64,000 nt of DNA, from the NCBI GenBank assembly GCA_040954595.2, contig CM082576.2, positions 12,772,001-12,836,000 on the forward strand, read 5' to 3'. Both the position numbers and the translations under genes were made by a program. Origin of the DNA: Balanoglossus misakiensis. Its lineage: Eukaryota > Hemichordata. Positions 40,501-52,400 of this stretch are shown here, one piece after another (position 1 is the first letter of the stretch; each line of letters opens with the position of its first letter). Under the pieces are notes generated by a model. The model searched no databases. It saw only the letters and a list, made by a program, of their open reading frames with translations, and was not told the origin of the DNA.

Positions 40501-43500
40501 ATTTTTATAAAATTGGTGGTTTGTTAAAACATTGTTTGAATAAGACCCATTTAAGATTCCTTTTTATATATATGTTCTTTGATACTCTGTTTTAAAATAT
40601 TTGGCCTGGCTGTAATTGGTTTGCTATTTTAAAAACGTTAGTTTTTGTAATAAAATAATTCACCTAGAGAATTTCTACTAAAAGCAGCACACAATTATTT
40701 GTTATTTCTCTGACTAGCCACATGATAATACGGTCAATAGGTCAATCTTCATATACTAAATGGATCAGATTATAATAAATGAATGAGTTGGATTCAAGGT
40801 CATTGTTAGGGACCGTCATGCCTAGAATTTAGAAACAGCGGGCTCAGAACTCCTGCAGGACTGAAAAATAGACCCAGGCATGGTTATCAATCAGACTGAA
40901 ATTAATCAATATATGCTAGGCACCCTGAGTGGATTTAATTTATCATCGTGCTACAGCAGTTTGTCGTGCATGATGAAAGTAATCCCATATTTGCATACAG
41001 TGTCTCAGATACCCGTTGTGCATTAGGGGTGTGTTTTGGTAACACCCCTAATAGTTACAAACCAAAAATTAATCCCACGCCCACTTCCAACAAATTCTTG
41101 ATATCTTTTTTTTTTTTTAAAGTGAGTCCAGTCGTGGGACTGGGTTACTGGAACGAGTGACAAGCGACAAAAGAAGCTTGGCACAGTTGCATCTCGTTGA
41201 ATTCAGCGACCGAGATTCGGGTAAGAAATTCAACGAGTCTTACCTCCCCCCGTTTTTGTTGTTTACTGAGTTATTCCATCAACTCGTTGCCATGTTCCAC
41301 CCTCTAGTGTAACCTTACGTAATAGCACTCTCCTCATTTCTTTTTTTTTCCAACTCTCTGAAGTACTGCTATCTCAAGAATCTTAATTGCATTCCATCCC
41401 ATTACGGATTCCTATTTTTCCTACTTTAAGCCACTTTGCTAATCACAAACATAACTTATTTTTTCCTCCCTTTCTGTCAAGATAAAATCTCTTCCTACAT
41501 CGCTGGTTAGTAAGGTGCAATTTTCTTCAACTCTGACTGATGGAAATTAACCCCTCTCTTTAAAATAATTAACATTTTGTATGGAGTGTTAAACTAACTC
41601 ACTTCAGAGTTTAGATATGAAACACCTGTCATGATCACAGGTTTGCGAAATTCGCAGCATGCAGTTCAGCCCCTTCACTTGACCCAAGCCTTCTCTTTTT
41701 TCTTTCTTTTCACTACCTTTTTTCTTCTCGTCATTTCATGGATACCATACTTCATTTTCTTCTCTCCTTTTCCTTCCCTGCTCTCCATTTGTCTCCTGTG
41801 TGTCCCCAGTAAATTATCATGGCTCATTCGTTTTATTTCATTTTGCATACTATGCATGCAAAAACCGACAGCTGCAAAGTCAGTGCAAACTCCGTTGAAA
41901 AGTAAGTGGAAAAGAAAATTCACATATATGTACGTTCATCCGTCATCTTCCATCATTGTTGCTTACTTTCGTGTCCCGTTCGGGATTGTTTTATACACAG
42001 ATCGATTAATCCACTTTCGCACATTTCTTGTTTCTCAAGTTTCCTCTTTTTAGATTTTCGTATTTGCTAATTCACCACCTTCTTTGTGAATTTCCACTTT
42101 TGATGAAATCATCATAAATTCATTACCACTCAGACTGGGAGTTACGCAGCAGTTGTAATTTATGAAATGTCCTTTGATTTAGGGGTGGGTGGGACGTCCA
42201 GATTTCCGTTGTAGCTAATGGTTATAGCGCCCTCTAGAGGCATGAATTTGACCCTGTTGATCCAAGTGCAGAGAGAGTTCTGTGCAGTGATCAACGAAAG
42301 ACATGCCTGGGATAATTCAGATATTTTATTTTTGTTTGCGGTGTCAGAAGTTATTAAAACACGACAGTCAATGCAATCTGACAGAATGTTGACTTTTCAC
42401 TTTATTGTATTGTGGGGGTTATTTTTTTACGTAGGTTCACTACATAACTCACTGGCAGCATCCAAGATGGAGCAAGCTCTCTCTGAAGTGGCATCATCCA
42501 TCAACAGCTATATGCCAAGACAAGGTCCCCAGCAAGCATGGCTTATGCAAGCTCAAATATGGCTTAGTATAGGTAAGTTCTGTCAGCAACATGAAGTAAA
42601 GCCTTTGTGAGGGACAAATGTTGTTTCTACATTCTTTCGTTTGTGGAAAGCTATGTACGTTGTTCTGCTGTCTACAAGGTTTATTTGAATAACTTTTTCA
42701 CAAGTTATTTGTAGATATGTATCTAATTTCTACATTTGATCGTGCACTCTGGAAATTATGTCATCAAGGTGTGAGCATATTATGTCATGCAATGTGTCAA
42801 AAGGCAATTTCTTTGCCCAAGTGGGGGAAAGCGCTTTCATCCCTGTGTAATGCTATGAGGAAAGTTACCCTTGCAGTTGTGCAGTTTATTTTCTGTTTAT
42901 CATGCCCCAGGCGAGCACACATTGCCAAACTATTTCCATTCTCCTTACCATGCAAATTGCTGTCAGTCCCCATGCTCTGTTTTGTTAAAACATGTCTGAG
43001 AGATTCAAACCCGTGTTGCAGTGCATTTTGTTTATTTATCATTCATAGCCATGTGGAAGCTAGCAAATAAATTCACACACGCACAAAAAAATTATGAGTT
43101 TACAGAGAATCCTTCATGAATTTGTTGAAAGGATGAATTTTTTTAACCTTGAGAGTAGCAATGTCACCACTGGGATGTGGCTCTGTATCCGTAATCAAAA
43201 CATATGTCATTGACTTATAAATTTTTTATGTTCCTCTCTTCTACATGTTCAGAAATTGCAAAATATGTATTATTTAAACTATATCTTCCTAACAACTCTG
43301 CTCTGTATTTTGATTCAAATTGCCATATGGTGAAATATGTACCATGGTAGTTAAAAGGTAGTAATAATATTCTTGTGCCTGTATAACTTTATGGGGAATA
43401 ATACCTTCACTTCTGTGTATTTTTGTATGTTCCATGTCCTGGCTCAGTTGCCTAAATAAGATACTTCTTCATTTTTGAACTATTTCGTTCTTGTTGCTGT

Positions 43501-46500
43501 GCACGTTGCTATCCATAGAATTTGCATTTGTAAAAAGCACATATTCAAACCTGTAGCTCAGTTGCTTTGATGTAGACATAGTAGAGCGCTGGCAACAAGT
43601 TTAATCAGTTTTGTTCAAAGCTTGGTTTGAAACAAGTGCGTGACTGATGACTTCGGCCGTTATGCATTAACGGCTCGGTGGAATATCCAAGGGTAAAAGA
43701 AATAAGACTTTGATAAAAATCAACCAAATGCTTCGAGCAACAAAATGTAAGGCGATAAACCGCCATTATCAGTGTCAAGTACGCGCACCCTAAAGGTGTA
43801 ATATTCCCACTCTTTCTCAGTCCACGCATATTCACGTAATGATCACTTGGACGGAGCCTAATGGTGTAGAGCCAGCGGTGAAATCTGTAGGCCATAAATC
43901 ATTGCATTGAACTCTTACATCTTTTTTTTGCAGCTGAGATCTATCTGGCCATGGATAAACCGGGTGAAGCCTCAGCGTGTGTCCATGAAGCTAGCAGCAT
44001 TTTCCCTCTCTCTCATCATGTCATGTATGTGGTAAGTACTTTGGACTTTTTTTTTCAAGCAAATGAAAAATGAACCAGGAATATATACAAGAATGCAATT
44101 AATTACCTGGTAATGTCTATTTTGTTTATCTAGCAAACAAGGCAGCACTTAGAATCAACCTGGAAATGAGACTATTGAAATAACATTTATTGCATCCTTA
44201 TGTCAGTACACAGAGAAAAAAATGTGGCTCCATCATGGAATATACAGCATATAAGCATGGATAATTTCTCACTGTATAAAATCTGAATGTACACCTTGGG
44301 TGTTATTTTTGTAGGAGTAATTGTTGTAATACCTATCTTTAGTGCTGTGTATTCAGAGATAGAGATACATGTACTGCACATACATCCAGACGGACACGTA
44401 GGAAACAGTAGAATTAAATATAGGGATTGGAATTGGAAAGTTAAAATCAAACAAAGACTTCTCTGTATACATGTGTGTTCCTATGCCATATTAAAGCTCC
44501 CAATTGTGTTTCGCACAAAGAGCATTGATCACAGAAAAATAAAAAAAAATGTCTGGCTGAGCCTTACGTAGGACTTTGAGATTTACAAAATGTGACTTCC
44601 CGATCTCGTCAGCCAAACTGATTAAATTAAAATCAATTCTGTGTGTGTTCCTCTGGGTCGAGGGTAAAGAACCACTTTTAAGTATGAAGTAATTGATTTT
44701 CGCATCGTCATGAATTGCAACTAATACATGTGTGAGTATGTAGATTCTGATTGCCAAACGTACATTTACATGCCGCTACAGAAAATCCTCTTGAAGATAT
44801 TTAATCATTGCGCCAATACTGTCAGAATCTGTCAGGAAATATTTACTGTGAAGCAGTTTTCATTATAACCTCTGAAAGCTTTCAAGCTTATTGACAAGTC
44901 AAAGAGGTTTAGAGTTACGTGGCAGAAAAAGAGATGTACCGAGTTAGGGCAGCAAGTTGTTACAGTAAATATGACATCATTACGTAAAGTCTTGTTTCAT
45001 TTGGGTAATGATGTACACCGGTCTCTGCCCCGCCCTCTTGGAACAAACTGAGTCATCAGACATCATAATAGCTTGGTTCAATTCAAATCATGCATGTGTC
45101 AATGACATCATTTCAGTTTTGTGTCACAAGTTACATCATTGAAGATGTGTTAAATCTACATGACCCTTCTACTTTAATTGGACCACTGTGTGTAGACAGC
45201 TAACTACTAGCAATTCAGCATATTTCTTTATGCATACATATACACCTCTTAAAACAAATCCGGTTATTCAAACAAACATAAAAAATGGCTGTGCCAATAT
45301 TTCTCTTTGCATGAAGATACAAAAAAAATAATTAGCATATTTGTTATTTTTCCTGACAGATTGACATAGCCGTTATCAGTATGCAAATACGCATGGCTAA
45401 TTTTAAGCTGATTAATTATTCATAGATTTTAGATTGTTTGTCTGGCAGTGTGACAAATGAGTAATTTCTATACAGAGACAACAGTGTGCCTTCTTGTGGG
45501 TGGTCCATAAAGGTTTTCTCTGATACAGGCATTGGATCAGTTCTGTGGCTTCATGGAAACTGATAGTGGAAAAAATAAAACATGAAAAAAAAATGGAAGG
45601 CCACTTGAGCACCGGTAAAGGCTTCACTGGGAAAAAACAGGACATGGAGGTTTTAGAACTGGGACAGAAAAACAATTAGTGGGGGAGATTAAGGGTATAG
45701 TGTGGCATCTTGCCGGGCAGTGATATTTTTATATCGCTCAAGATCGAATTTTGAAGTACCGTATTTTCCTGTTTTGCGTGCATGTAAAATGTCACCGGAA
45801 AAACTTCAGAACCAGAAAAGGCCACAGCTCTGTTGAGGGACCCAATCACCACAGAGTAGTCACCATAACGATATGATGGTTGCCGTTGACTACAGTGCCA
45901 CCCATACCTATGAAAAATCATATTTTCTTTGCCCACATGAAGTTCATAATTCTTGGGTGTAAATGTAGTGTCCTATCCCAAAACATACAGAAGAATTATC
46001 TGGAATTTCTCCCTCAACCCAATATGCCATAGAGGATTACCTTTGATGATCGAAAAATCTATCTAAGTCAAAATGATGACAATGTGAGTCATCACAAATT
46101 ACTGAATGATATCCTTCCTGACATGTGTAATTAATTTTTAATTGACAAACAAAAAATTGCCTCTAGAATGCAAGTCAGTTACACTGAGAGTTAACTCAGT
46201 GTAAATGCAAATGAATGCTCATTTATCACTTTCTTTAACAGAGAAAATCTAATTAAACAAATCCAACCAACAGATATACACACAGTAGAATTATATCACA
46301 AAATATTTAGAAAATATGTGAACAATTTGCTAAGAATCACCAGCAATCCTGGTAACATTTTCTGCAACAAGTTTGCGCAAAAATTACCTTAAATACCAAT
46401 AAATGGTGTACTTTATGTGTACAGTATCAGTGATGGAGCCTATCTTGTTTTTTTTATTTCACAGCGTGGTCTCATCCACGAACACAGGCACGAATTTGTG

Positions 46501-47781
46501 GAAGCCAAGAAGCACTACGACAATGCCATCGCCATCAATCCCAGCCACATGAAAAGTCTGCAACATCTGGGAATGGTGCTGCACTACTCGGGAAATACCG
46601 TGCTCGCCGAGAAGGTTCTCCGAGACGCGGTCAACACCGATCCCACGTCGCACCACGCCTGGTAAGTCCCAGTTCATTTTCAAACTATTACGGTCTGAGC
46701 GTTGTTGCGCATTGGGTCTATGGGCTTTTGTTTAGTATTTGCATTATGATGCCTTGTATCCACACTGCGTTCTTTGTCAAAAATCTCCTCTGTGACATGA
46801 TGAAGTGGGCAGTTCAAACATATGAGATCCTACTGACTTGAAACAGGCTTGTTGCCCGGCAACGCAGAATGATGTCGTTTCTTGAGAAGAACTCTTGGTC
46901 TCCTCGGCTGTATTTCACCCAGTAAAATATACTTTGACTTTACTCAGCCTCACCCAGTGGCACATTTACAGCTCCCTAGACAGCTGTAATTCCTTTCGCG
47001 AGTTATTTGGTGTTTGTTGTGAATGGTAATCATGTGGTTCATTCGTTCAACTTTGTGAAATACCAACACAGAGTCTAATGGGTTGTTTGGATTGATTTCA
47101 CACTGCGGCCCCTTGAATTCTCTCGTAGCGTAGCGTGGAATAGCCCTTACATCTGCACAGCATGGATTTGAGCAATCTGATTAAAATCGTTGCCGTTCCC
47201 TACATCTGATTTTAATCAGATTGTATCCAGAGGGCAAAGCAAAACACGTCGTTTTTGATCTCTACTATGATTGTACCGTGTGTCTTGATGCAAAAAGTCA
47301 AAAGACAGATAGATGGAACTTCCCCTCTACCTTTTGTCAAACCTGATTCTTTTATGCACCCAAGTATAAAATTGATCAGTACATCTCAGCAGGCGCAAGG
47401 AGCTGGCAGATGTCCAACTCATTGGGCTTAGAACTGGGTGAACATTGTCATTTCAAACTGAATTCTGTCATTATATTGAACCAGCAACCCTGATATTCAA
47501 CATTTATGTGTACTGGTAATTCAAGAAAAATAACTGTTTAGGTGAAAAGAGGATTTTTCTTAACAAGCACTGTAGCCTCTCGTCATATTAAGAGCTTTGC
47601 TTGGTGACTGTTCACAATTTCTTTTTCCCTTTCCATTATTTATTATTACAGGAAGAACCTCGGCACAGTCTTGGAATACCAGGGAGAGTTTGACGGAGCG
47701 AGCCAGTGTCTGTTGACAGCTGTTGAGTTGGAGTCGTCCAGTCCCATCACTCCGTTCACCTCAATACCCCGGCTGCTCTGA
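26591..47781 (+). CDS. TTC7: TTC7, TPR scaffold of the PI4KIII-alpha complex
   Basis: TTC7 holds PI4-kinase III alpha with FAM126 and EFR3 at the plasma membrane, where it supplies PI4P. Exons: 26591-26720, 29452-29600, 30642-30810, 31547-31802, 32124-32408, 34720-34783, 34969-35106, 36052-36135, 36423-36527, 37652-37766, 38232-38362, 39442-39602, 40368-40484, 41123-41220, 42435-42572, 43934-44031, 46465-46661, 47652-47781. They join in frame to 854 residues, close to vertebrate TTC7A/B. The N-terminus is MAASKKQTMRLEQEIEK. Family landmarks include SCYEKSGDIALLYLQE (about residue 170), TLLLLLISESL (about 340), FSFEEFHLWMQFALSL (about 405), SLHLLALLLSAQKKY (about 565), the Ser-rich linker with EFSDRDSG (about 665), and TPR units to the end. 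The C-terminus ITPFTSIPRLL also fits. There is one gene, so it may precede the vertebrate A/B split. Two optional small exons are listed separately. Confidence 0.96.
26941..27045 (+). repeat. GGT/GAT simple repeat in TTC7 intron 1
   Basis: This is a degenerate (GGT)n/(GAT)n run ending in a pure (GAT)n block of about 13 units. The poly-Met open frame through it is only a by-product of the repeat. Confidence 0.85.
27359..28605. mobile_element. Giant inverted repeat (foldback element) in TTC7 intron 1
   Basis: The left arm (27359-27883) is matched by the reverse complement of the right arm (28041-28605) almost base for base. The arms differ mainly in the length of a (GTT)n/(AAC)n block at their outer part. 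The unpaired spacer is about 157 bases (27884-28040). Outer ends read CCACAGGGAACTCAG and its complement. Inner ends carry the palindrome CTCGTACGAG. There is no open frame of note. A foldback or MITE-type element, or a recent inverted duplication, would explain it. Near-identity of the arms implies youth or gene conversion. Confidence 0.9.
33246..33257 (+). CDS. TTC7: Candidate 12-nt microexon of TTC7
   Basis: The 12 bases CTATGATGAGAA sit between a strong acceptor (pyrimidine-rich tract, cttcttccag) and a perfect donor (gtaagt). Neighbouring exons join in phase 2. Inclusion turns G-E-H-L-F into G-E-H-Y-D-E-N-L-F without shifting the frame. The upstream tract is long and T/C-rich, as in neural microexons. 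It is not needed for the main model. Confidence 0.6.
35163..35270. repeat. Imperfect long hairpin in TTC7 intron
   Basis: GCAATAACCC, ATTTGGGTACAATTCG and TATAGCAC on the left pair with GTGCTATA, CGAATTGTACCCAAAT and GGGTTATTGC on the right, around a loop of about 15 bases. No coding content is seen. It is likely a MITE or part of one. Confidence 0.75.
35271..35705. mobile_element. Possible short non-autonomous element next to the hairpin
   Basis: TATTATATTATATCA at the left edge is complementary to TGATATAATATAATTATA at the right edge, about 435 bases apart. The interior contains a second small inverted pair (GTTTTACCA...TGGTAAAAC near 35600-35630). It may form one composite element with the preceding hairpin. 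Confidence 0.45.
40115..40245 (+). repeat. (TGTA)n microsatellite in TTC7 intron
   Basis: About 32 uninterrupted TGTA units lie about 120 bases upstream of the acceptor of the exon at 40368, preceded by a (TG)n-rich stretch. Open frames through it are repeat artefacts. Confidence 0.95.
41022..41052. repeat. Perfect 11-bp stem hairpin in TTC7 intron
   Basis: ATTAGGGGTGT and ACACCCCTAAT flank a 9-base loop about 70 bases before the exon at 41123. Function is unknown. It could influence splicing of the linker exon in RNA form. Confidence 0.6.
41872..41901 (+). CDS. TTC7: Candidate 30-nt cassette exon of TTC7 linker
   Basis: Thirty bases lie between an acceptor (aaccgacag) and a strong donor (gtaagt). 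They keep the phase-1 frame between the exons at 41123 and 42435 and would add AAKSVQTPLKS to the Ser-rich linker. A TGCATG word, the Rbfox recognition motif, lies about 15 bases upstream of the acceptor. The pyrimidine tract is weak, so this is tentative. Confidence 0.35.
47173..47223. repeat. Perfect 16-bp stem hairpin in last TTC7 intron
   Basis: CAATCTGATTAAAATC and GATTTTAATCAGATTG are exact complements separated by 19 bases. The stem is too short for a usual animal pre-miRNA. It may be a relic of a small inverted-repeat element. Confidence 0.65.
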
Positions 47782-48730
47782 GACAGTCGATGTGACAGTA
47801 CTGTGTGAGACACCCTTTCTTTTACATCTTACAATGGAACTGGAACCAGTCTGCTAATATTAGGTAGACAAAAAAAACATCTACGATTTAGCTACTCTGA
47901 AATATGTATATATGTATTAATTTTTTATGAATCTTCTCAAAAAAGGTGCAATATGTACATTTAGGGAAGCCTACTCAAAAGGCCCAAGTTTCAATTTAGA
48001 TGACCGCATGTGTTAATATCCAGCAATTGAAGGATTAATCATCAACTATTCATGAGAAGACCTCATGAAATATTCTGCTTTCCTTCCTGAAGCGTGCATT
48101 TCTGAGATGTGGAGATATTACTTTGCGGGCGTAAATGAATTTCTGTTATGAATAGTGATCCATATTTCATCAGCTGAATTTCCCTTTTGTACAATTTGAC
48201 TGAGCATGTTATAAATTTTGGTTATTAATTTTTTTCTGGCGCTTTTTCAGTAAACATGGACAGTTCGTACTAAAGAATTTGATTGGGCAGCTCAATATTA
48301 CATCATTATCAGTGCAATATTTCGTATACAAGAGTGAATAGGATATTTTTTGTCGTGTTAGATGTGAGCTTTCAAGCAGAAATTTGTGTCTACTGGGGAA
48401 TTTTTTTATTAATTTCCTTGTCAGTTTCATTCAGGAAGGTATTAGTCAATTAGGAGAAAACATTTCAGCTAATTAAAAATGCAGCAGTGTGATTCATTGA
48501 ATAAAATAATTCATGTTCAAAATCTTTTTTTCTTTCTTTTAGAAAGTCACTGTATCATTTGCTAGTACTTATTGTGAGAGATCAAAGTGAAAAGACTTCA
48601 ATCTGTATTACATGTACCGGTATATCTGTTGCAAGATATAGGGACCTCATGACTTTACTCTTTGTTGTGTGTAAATACTGGTTTGCACTTTTTAGAGAAA
48701 AAATAACTGGTTTGTTTAAAAGGCGGAATC

Positions 48731-48736
48731 AATAAA
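48731..48736 (+). terminator. TTC7: Candidate polyadenylation signal of TTC7
   Basis: AATAAA lies about 950 bases past the TTC7 stop. Alternatives are AATAAA at 48500 and at 48827. The stretch 47782-48830 is AT-rich and carries no other gene, which fits a 3' UTR. Confidence 0.4.
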
Positions 48737-49116
48737 ATCGATTTTTATAGTATTTTGAATGACTGGATGTGTGCATTTTTGGCTGTGACTGTTAGTGAAA
48801 GGGGGGGTTGCTGACTTGTGGTTTAGAATAAATGTTGGTTCAAAGTGCAGTCATAAGCCACAGTAGCTGGCTTTGTTTCCTAAAAATTCCCCCTCATGGT
48901 CCATTGTGCTTAGACCAAACAACCACAGAAGGAGGCCGAACAAAAAATTGGAAATATGCAGAAATTATTTCACTGGCTGACAAGTCAATACTCTTCTGAA
49001 GTTGTGCAGAAGTTCTGTACACAGCTAATAGGACTTCATATCTGCTCAGCAAGTTTGAGTTGCCACACAACCAAACCAGGCCGAGTGTGCGGAGCAAATT
49101 GAAATGAAAATATTGA

Positions 49117-49305
49117 CTAATTGTTAGTTATGAAATTCTTCAGACCTGCAGGTGGCGAGAAGAGTCTCTCACGGTTGACCATGATTCCTTCAGGCCGGCT
49201 GTGCTTGTTGATAAACCACTGGATGATTGCATAAGTTCGTTCATACGATACAACCAGCACGGTCACTATAAGGCCCCACGTAGACCTACCAGCAATTGGC
49301 ATATT
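49117..49305 (-). CDS. Possible terminal exon of an unidentified gene
   Basis: On the - strand, 62 codons to a TAG stop follow a ttcag acceptor-like site. The frame starts N-M-P-I-A-G-R-S and contains a hydrophobic run (GLIVTVLVV) followed by hydrophilic sequence with PEGIMVNRERLFSPPAG. Composition looks protein-like, but I recognise no family. A phase-compatible small upstream exon is at 57261-57291, on the far side of the satellite. A decayed coding fragment is the main alternative. Confidence 0.25.
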   Translation of the reverse strand, partial: NMPIAGRSTWGLIVTVLVVSYERTYAIIQWFINKHSRPEGIMVNRERLFSPPAGLKNFITNN

Positions 49306-49425
49306 CTGAAATCCGACTTTTCAATGGAATCATTGCACAGACATACTCAACACAAGGAATACAAACACAAAGGCCATTTACCTTTTGGCACATTTATTTA
49401 GTTCACACATATTTAAAAGTATATA
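49303..49425 (+). repeat. Left 123-bp direct repeat flanking the satellite
   Basis: The stretch from ATTCTGAAATCC to AAAAGTATATA is repeated at the other end of the satellite array with only a few differences. It ends within a few bases of the first satellite unit. Confidence 0.92.
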
Positions 49426-49427
49426 AT

Positions 49428-52400
49428 ACCAATTTTCGACATGCCAAATTTTGATATTTTGGGCCTTTTTGAACATTTTTCATGGGTTATACATCATGAT
49501 TTTTTCCCAAAAATGACCAATTTTCGACTTGCCGAATTTTGATATTTTGGGCCTTTTTGAACATTTTTCATGGGTTATACATCATGATTTTTTCCCAAAA
49601 ATGACCAATTTTCGACTTGCCGAATTTTGATATTTTGGGCCTTTTTGAACATTTTTCATGGGTTATACATCATGATTTTTTCCCAAAAATGAACAATTTT
49701 CGACTTGCCGAATTTTGATATTTTGGGCCATTTTGAACATTTTTCATGGGTTATACATCATGATTTTTCCCCAAAAATGACCAATTTTCGACTTGCCGAA
49801 TTTTGATATTTTGGGCCCTTTTGAACATTTTTCATGGGTTATACATCATGATTTTTCCCCAAAAATGACCAATTTTCGACTTGCCGAATTTTGATATTTT
49901 GGGCCTTTTTGAACATTTTTTATGGGTTATACATCATGATTTTTCCCCAAAAATGACCAATTTTCGACTTGCCGAATTCTGATATTTTGGGCCTTTTTGA
50001 ACATTTTTCATGGGTTATACATCATGATTTTTCCCCAAAAATGACCAATTTTCGACTTGCCGAATTTTGATATTTTGGGCCTTTTTGAACATTTTTCATG
50101 GTTTATACATCATGATTTTCCCCCAAAAATGACCAATTTTCGACTTGCCGAATTCTGATATTTTGGGCCTTTCTGAATATTTTTCATGGGTTATACATCA
50201 TGATTTTTCCCCAAAAATGACCAATTTTCGACTTGCCGAATTTTGATATTTTGGGCCCTTTTAAACATTTTTCATGGGTTATACATCATGATTTTCCCCC
50301 AAAAATGACCAATTTTCGACTTGCCGAATTTTGATATTTTGGGCCTTTTTGAACATTTTTCATGGGTTAAACATCATGATTTTTCCCCAAAAATGACCAA
50401 TTTTCGACTTGCCGAATTCTGATATTTTGGGCCTTTTTGAACATTTTTCATGGGTTATACATCATGATTTTTCCCCAAAAATGACCAATTTTCGACTTGC
50501 CGAATTTTGATATTTTGGGCCTTTTTGAACATTTTTCATGGTTTATACATCATAATTTTCCCCCCAAAATGACCAATTTTCGACTTGCCGAATTCTGATA
50601 TGTTGGACCTTTTTGAACATTTTTCATGGGTTATACATCATGATTTTTCCCCAAAAATGACCAATTTTCGACTTGCCGAATTTTGATATTTTGGGCCTTT
50701 TTGAACATTTTTTATGGGTTATACATCATGATTTTTCCCCAAAAATGACCAATTTTCGACTTGCCGAATTCTGATATTTTGGGCCTTTTTGAACATTTTT
50801 CATGGGTTATACATCATGATTTTTCCCCAAAAATGACCAATTTTCGACTTGCCGAATTTTGATATTTTGGGCCTTTTTGAACATTTTTCATGGTTTATAC
50901 ATCATGATTTTCCCCCAAAAATGACCAATTTTCGACTTGCCGAATTCTGATATTTTGGGCCTTTCTGAATATTTTTCATGGGTTATACATCATGATTTTT
51001 CCCCAAAAATGACCAATTTTCGACTTGCCGAATTTTGATATTTTGGGCCCTTTTAAACATTTTTCATGGGTTATACATCATGATTTTCCCCCAAAAATGA
51101 CCAATTTTCGACTTGCCGAATTTTGATATTTTGGGCCTTTTTGAACATTTTTCATGGGTTAAACATCATGATTTTTCCCCAAAAATGACCAATTTTCGAC
51201 TTGCCGAATTCTGATATTTTGGGCCTTTTTGAACATTTTTCATGGGTTATACATCATGATTTTTCCCCAAAAATGACCAATTTTCGACTTGCCGAATTTT
51301 GATATTTTGGGCCTTTTTGAACATTTTTCATGGTTTATACATCATAATTTTCCCCCCAAAATGACCAATTTTCGACTTGCCGAATTCTGATATGTTGGAC
51401 CTTTTTGAACATTTTTCATGGGTTATACATCATGATTTTTCCCCAAAAATGACCAATTTTCGACTTGCCGAATTTTGATATTTTGGGCCTTTTTGAACAT
51501 TTTTCATGGGTTATACATCATGATTTTTCCCCAAAAATGACCAATTTTCGACTTGCCGAATTCTGATATTTTGGGCCTTTTTGAACATTTTTCCTTGGTT
51601 ATACATCATGATTTTCCCCCAAAAATGACCAATTTTCGACTTGACGAATTCTGATATTTTGGGCCTTTTTGAACATTTTTCATGGGTTATACATCATGAT
51701 TTTTCCCCAAAAATGACCAATTTTCGACTTGCCGAATTCTGATATTTTGGGCCTTTTTGAACATTTTTCATGGGTTATACATCATGATTTTCCCCCAAAA
51801 ATGACCAATTTTCGACTTGCCGAATTCTGATATGTTGGGCCTGTTTGAACATTTTTCATGGGTTATACATCATGATTTTTTCCCAAAAATGACCAATTTT
51901 CGACTTGCCGAATTTTGATATTTTGGGCCTTTTTGAACATTTTTCATGGGTTATACATCATGATTTTTCCCCAAAAATGACCAATTTTCGACTTGCCGAA
52001 TTCTGATATTTTGGGCCTTTTTGAACATTTTTCATGGGTTATACATCACGATTTTCCCCCAAAAATGACCAATTTTCGACTTGCCGATTTCTTGTATTTT
52101 GGGCCTTTTTGAACATTTTTCATGGGTTATACATCATGATTTTTTCCCAAAAATGACCAATTTTCGACTTGCCGAATTTTGATATTTTGGGCCTTTTTGA
52201 ACATTTTTCATGGGTTATACATCATGATTTTTCCCCAAAAATGACCAATTTTCGACTTGCCGAATTCTGATATTTTGGGCCTTTTTGAACATTTTTCATG
52301 GGTTATACATCACGATTTTCCCCCAAAAATGACCAATTTTCGACTTGCCGAATTTTGATATTTTGGGCCTTTTTGAACATTTTTCATGGGTTATACATCA

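Noticed and set aside
43605-43895. 96-codon - strand frame inside a TTC7 intron
   Set aside because: Compared by eye with mobile-element proteins, it showed no recognisable motif. It may be a repeat, but I cannot show it.
45060-45090. GGTTCAATTC-like word as a tRNA T-arm
   Set aside because: No acceptor stem, D-arm or anticodon arm can be placed around it.
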